A stretch of 64,000 nucleotides of DNA from positions 825,501-889,500 of the forward strand of contig NZ_BLPI01000001.1 of the NCBI RefSeq assembly GCF_019649015.1, in the 5' to 3' direction. The stretch's first letter is position 1. The number at the start of each line of letters is the position of its first letter. The notes under the pieces were generated by a model that made no database searches, was not told where the DNA came from, and was given only the letters and a program-made list of their open reading frames with translations. A program made the position numbers and the translations under genes. Of this stretch, positions 61,543 to 64,000 are shown one piece after another. This DNA comes from Agarivorans litoreus. GTDB lineage: Bacteria; Pseudomonadota; Gammaproteobacteria; Enterobacterales; Celerinatantimonadaceae.

Positions 61543-63030
61543 TTATAAAAACACACTTGGGATTTCGTTTGGATAACGCTCTTGAGCTGGCTGGTTGTAA
61601 TCAATGTCAGACACACCCAGTAAGTTAAGCACTTGGTACAAGGTTTTAGCTACATGGCCAAAAGCAATACCAGCGTGGTGCGGATAACGCTTCTCAACCA
61701 ACACATGGCGATAAAAACGTTGCATCTCTGGGATACCAAAGGCAGCAATTGCACCAAACGATTGCGGGTCGATATCTAAAATATCACCCTGCGCAACGTA
61801 GGCTCGCAACTTAGTATCGGCGGTGGATTGCAAACGAAATAGGGTTACTTCACCCGGTTTAATTTGTCCTTCCAAGGTGCCACGAGTGATATCAGGTTCT
61901 TTGCCTGGCTCCATCAAGCTATGCATAATTTTTTGAAAACGCAGTTGCGAGTTTTTCATGCAGCTTGGCGCAGTATTACCACAGTGAAAGCCCATGAATA
62001 AGTCCTTCGCCGTATAGTTACCCATTACCGCCGCGTTGGCCTCAACCATGTCTTGTGGCACAGTGTTGTTAATGTCTAACAAAGTGGCTGGGTGATTAGT
62101 AGCACAGGTGATCATGTACTCAGACAAAGCACCATAAATGTCAACTTCACAAGCAACCGGAATACCGCGCTGCGCTAAACGTGCATTTACGTAACATGGC
62201 ACAAAACCAAAGAACTTCTCAAACGACGGCCAACACTTATTGGCAAACACGCCAAAGGTAGACGCGCCCATATTAGCCGCATGAAAATCTAACAAAGCCG
62301 CTTCGTATTGCGCCAGCTTAGGCAGCAAATCTGGGTATGGGTTGTTATCACCAAGTTCTGCTTCCATCTCGGCAACAATTTTAGGAATGTCGGCATGGCC
62401 TTCGGCAGCTTGATAGATATCCAGCAAATCAAGCTCACTGTTTTCCATAATCTCTACGCCAAGATCAAACAAGGCTTTAATAGGCGCATTACAAGCCACA
62501 AAATCTTGTGGACGCGGACCAAACGAGAAAATCTTAAGCCCTTGCAAACCCAAAATTGTGCGAGAAACCGGAACAAAATCGCCAATCATGTTGGCTACTT
62601 CACTTGGCGTGCCAACTGGGTATTCTGGAATATGCACAGCTAAGTTACGCAAACCAGCACTGTAAGAAGCATTTAATACGCCGCAGTATGCATCGCCGCG
62701 CGCATCTTTAAGCCCCGCAGTGGCTTCTTCGGCGGCAGCGACAAACATAGTTGGGCCAGCAAATCGCTGCGCCATAATGCTTAGTGGACCTTCTGGGCCA
62801 AAGTTGCCTAAATAAATAACCAGTGAATTAATGCCTGCTTGCTCGGCTTCAGCTAAGGCTTTCACTACATCGTTTTCATTTTCGATAATGGTTTGTAGCT
62901 CAACCACTTCAATGTCTTTTTCAGTGCACGCTGCAGCCACTGCTTGGCGGCGCTGCTCAGACAATGAAAGTGGGAAACAATCGCGGCTAACCGCAACAAT
63001 ACCTAATTTAACTTGTGGGATATTTATCAT
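61543..63030 (-). CDS. L-fucose/L-arabinose isomerase family protein
   Basis: 495 residues from ATG 63030, which follows GGAGCGAGTG. GTG 63042 is an upstream alternative. Family features include 'FGPEGPLSIMAQRFAGPTMF', 'LKIFSFGPRPQDFVACNAPI', 'CEVDIYGALSEYMITCATNH' (metal-binding Glu/Asp) and 'DLFMGFHCGNTAPSCM' (His). It should interconvert an aldose and ketose with a divalent metal. It stands alone, without kinase, aldolase or transporter, so its sugar is uncertain. Agar- or alginate-degrading marine bacteria use such enzymes for algal sugars (inference). Confidence 0.82.
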   Translation of the reverse strand: MINIPQVKLGIVAVSRDCFPLSLSEQRRQAVAAACTEKDIEVVELQTIIENENDVVKALAEAEQAGINSLVIYLGNFGPEGPLSIMAQRFAGPTMFVAAAEEATAGLKDARGDAYCGVLNASYSAGLRNLAVHIPEYPVGTPSEVANMIGDFVPVSRTILGLQGLKIFSFGPRPQDFVACNAPIKALFDLGVEIMENSELDLLDIYQAAEGHADIPKIVAEMEAELGDNNPYPDLLPKLAQYEAALLDFHAANMGASTFGVFANKCWPSFEKFFGFVPCYVNARLAQRGIPVACEVDIYGALSEYMITCATNHPATLLDINNTVPQDMVEANAAVMGNYTAKDLFMGFHCGNTAPSCMKNSQLRFQKIMHSLMEPGKEPDITRGTLEGQIKPGEVTLFRLQSTADTKLRAYVAQGDILDIDPQSFGAIAAFGIPEMQRFYRHVLVEKRYPHHAGIAFGHVAKTLYQVLNLLGVSDIDYNQPAQERYPNEIPSVFL

Positions 63031-63042
63031 CACTCGCTCCAC

Positions 63043-63300
63043 GGGTGCTTGGTCTTTGACCTTGGTTTTTTATTGCAGCCAGTGTGCAGCGAGAAGTAAC
63101 TGCGAGTGAATTGACCTTGGTCAATAAAGGGTAAGCTTGTAAGTTTGCGAAACAGCCATGTGAAAAAACATTAATTTGAAAAGGGATTTACAACATAACA
63201 ACAACAGATTTGTGAACAAAAAACGACGTTGGAAAGTAACAGGCAATGCAGAAGATAACAGTATATTTTGGCCACTCAATTAGGCTATATGAGCCAATAA
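63043..63300 (-). promoter_or_regulatory. Promoter region with repeated TTGACCTTGGT
   Basis: TTGACCTTGGT occurs at 63056-63066 and again at 63111-63121, 55 bp apart centre to centre (about five helix turns). The second copy extends to the inverted pair TTGACC/GGTCAA. The repeats lie 26-91 bp upstream of the isomerase start. They are a candidate operator for a sugar regulator; which regulator is unknown. I see nothing else in this spacer. Confidence 0.5.
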
Positions 63301-63350
63301 AAAAGCCACAGTGTCGATAAGAGATTATGGCTTAACGACACTGAGGCTTA
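63301..63350 (-). terminator. Terminator of the DUF3297 gene
   Basis: Stem GCCACAGTGTCG (63305-63316) / CGACACTGAGGC (63336-63347) with one internal mismatch. In the minus direction it is followed by TTTTTTATTGG. It lies 23 bp after the DUF3297 stop. Confidence 0.82.
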
Positions 63351-63369
63351 ACTATTTGAGGTAGCAAGA

Positions 63370-63618
63370 CTATTTGTAAAAGGCTTCTACTTCACCCTTA
63401 AGTTTAATCAGCATTGGCTGGCCAAAACGGTCTTTAGCTTTAGGAGACGGGATTTTTACCCAACCTTCGCTAATGCAGTATTCTTCAACGTCGGTGCGCT
63501 CTTTGCCATTAAGTTTAATGCCAATGTCGTGCTCGAAACACTCGGCAACATGGAAAGGGCTGCGAGGGTTGCCCGCAAGGTGATCTGGCAAAGCAGGTTT
63601 AGCGTTATTTTCGCTCAT
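63370..63618 (-). CDS. DUF3297 family protein
   Basis: 82 residues: 'LPDHLAGNPRSPFHVAECFE', 'DIGIKLNGKERTDVEEYCIS', 'EGWVKIPSPKAKDRFGQPML' and 'KLKGEVEAFYK'. Small cytoplasmic proteins of this family occur widely in gammaproteobacteria and have no known activity. It is a single gene with its own terminator. Confidence 0.9.
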   Translation of the reverse strand: MSENNAKPALPDHLAGNPRSPFHVAECFEHDIGIKLNGKERTDVEEYCISEGWVKIPSPKAKDRFGQPMLIKLKGEVEAFYK

Positions 63619-63715
63619 GTTAACTACCTGAAATACGTAAAAAGTGCGTCATTGTAGACAATGCCAGCGCTAGACTCAATAAACGAAAAAATCACGCTAA
63701 GCTCTATTGCCAGTG

Positions 63716-63886
63716 CTAGCTTCCAGACTCTGACGCTAAGGAAGCTGAGTTACTAGAAGGCTTTTTAGCAGCAAAAAAATCGCAGGCTTGGCGATCAGCC
63801 ATGGTTGGCTGTTCCCATGCTCCGCAAAGATCTTTTTGGTTTTCACGAGTTCGGGTAAATTGCCTGCATTGTCCGCACTTGTTCAT
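63716..63886 (-). CDS. 56-residue Cys-rich protein, unknown
   Basis: ATG 63886 follows AAGGAATAGAGT. The product is MNKCGQCRQFTRTRENQKDL then 'CGAWEQPTMADRQACDFFAA' and a Ser-rich tail. Four cysteines in C-x2-C ... C ... C spacing fit a zinc ribbon or similar. It is a short gene with no coding shadow on the other strand. A perfect FNR-type box lies 60 bp upstream, so it may be oxygen-controlled. Confidence 0.6.
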   Translation of the reverse strand: MNKCGQCRQFTRTRENQKDLCGAWEQPTMADRQACDFFAAKKPSSNSASLASESGS

Positions 63887-63945
63887 ACTCTATTCCTTGA
63901 GGTTAAAACACCCCAAGAGGCTAAGTAATAAAGCGCTATAAGCTT

Positions 63946-63959
63946 TTGATATAAATCAA
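63946..63959. promoter_or_regulatory. FNR/EtrA-type box
   Basis: TTGATATAAATCAA is a perfect match to the consensus TTGAT-N4-ATCAA. It is centred about 67 bp upstream of the 56-residue gene start (minus). It may equally serve a plus-strand gene beyond the right edge. Confidence 0.65.
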
Positions 63960-64000
63960 TATATCATTACTCAAGCAGAAGTGATTTAAGCGCCTTGCGA

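Noticed and set aside
1-64000. CRISPR arrays, tRNA or rRNA genes
   Set aside because: No regularly spaced short repeats and no recognisable tRNA arms or rRNA segments were seen on either strand; the repeats at 49-54 kb are attC sites.

Overview
The window reads as a chromosomal segment of a marine gammaproteobacterium of the order Alteromonadales. The gene order barA / acpS-pdxJ-recO-era-rnc-lepB-lepA / rseC-rseB-rseA-rpoE / nadB / ygfX-sdhE / ygfZ is the one I know from Shewanella and relatives. Protein style, moderate GC, two chemoreceptors, an Scs copper/thiol operon and a sedentary integron would fit Agarivorans or a close relative. That genus-level guess is inference.

Region 1 (1-19.7 kb) is core chromosome. 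It holds the end of the BarA hybrid kinase, an eight-gene housekeeping operon, the sigma-E operon with a well-formed autoregulatory promoter at 9611-9638, nadB, the SdhE/YgfX pair, YgfZ, the PstSCAB phosphate transporter with a candidate Pho box, and a peptidoglycan pair (MepK-like and LdtD-like). Region 2 (19.7-25 kb) has a DUF924 gene cut by an IS630 element, a COG2345 regulator with a cysteine cluster and its overlapping Cys-rich secreted neighbour, an orphan solute-binding protein and a small periplasmic protein.

Region 3 (25-32 kb) is a chemoreceptor followed by a 4.2-kb decayed island. The island contains an Rhs core fragment, remnants of small membrane proteins, an IS256 and an ISAs1. 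A 44-bp near-perfect direct repeat of the chemoreceptor 3' end brackets it. Region 4 (32-48.4 kb) carries metabolic and stress genes: lactate dehydrogenase, GST, a DHFR-like protein, scsB/scsD, a small MITE-like element, a Cache chemoreceptor, DUF302, MarR plus a siderophore-interacting protein, an ECF sigma / VWA lipoprotein / membrane protein operon, and ilvE.

Region 5 (48.8-57.2 kb) is the most interesting part: a small chromosomal integron. A full-length IntI (56227-57189, +) faces right. About eight gene cassettes run leftwards from an attI core at 54682-54688, separated by recognisable attC sites. The cassettes carry ORFans plus two toxin-antitoxin pairs (HigB-2/HigA-2 and RelBE-like) at the distal end. 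Two insertion sequences have hit functional sites precisely. An ISL3-family element sits inside the 8-bp spacer of what was a near-consensus LexA box (CTGT-N8-ACAG) in front of intI, so SOS control of the integrase should be broken. An IS1111-type IS110 element sits exactly in an attC core; its 3' noncoding part is a candidate guide (seek/bridge) RNA.

Region 6 (57.2-64 kb) is ordinary chromosome again: a flavin-type oxidase, a DUF1348/GST pair divergent from a TetR regulator with a palindromic candidate operator, a PQQ-type aldose dehydrogenase, a fucose/arabinose isomerase-family protein, DUF3297, a 56-residue Cys-rich protein and a perfect FNR-type box at the right edge. I saw no rRNA, tRNA or CRISPR. 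All functional names rest on remembered family features; no database was searched.
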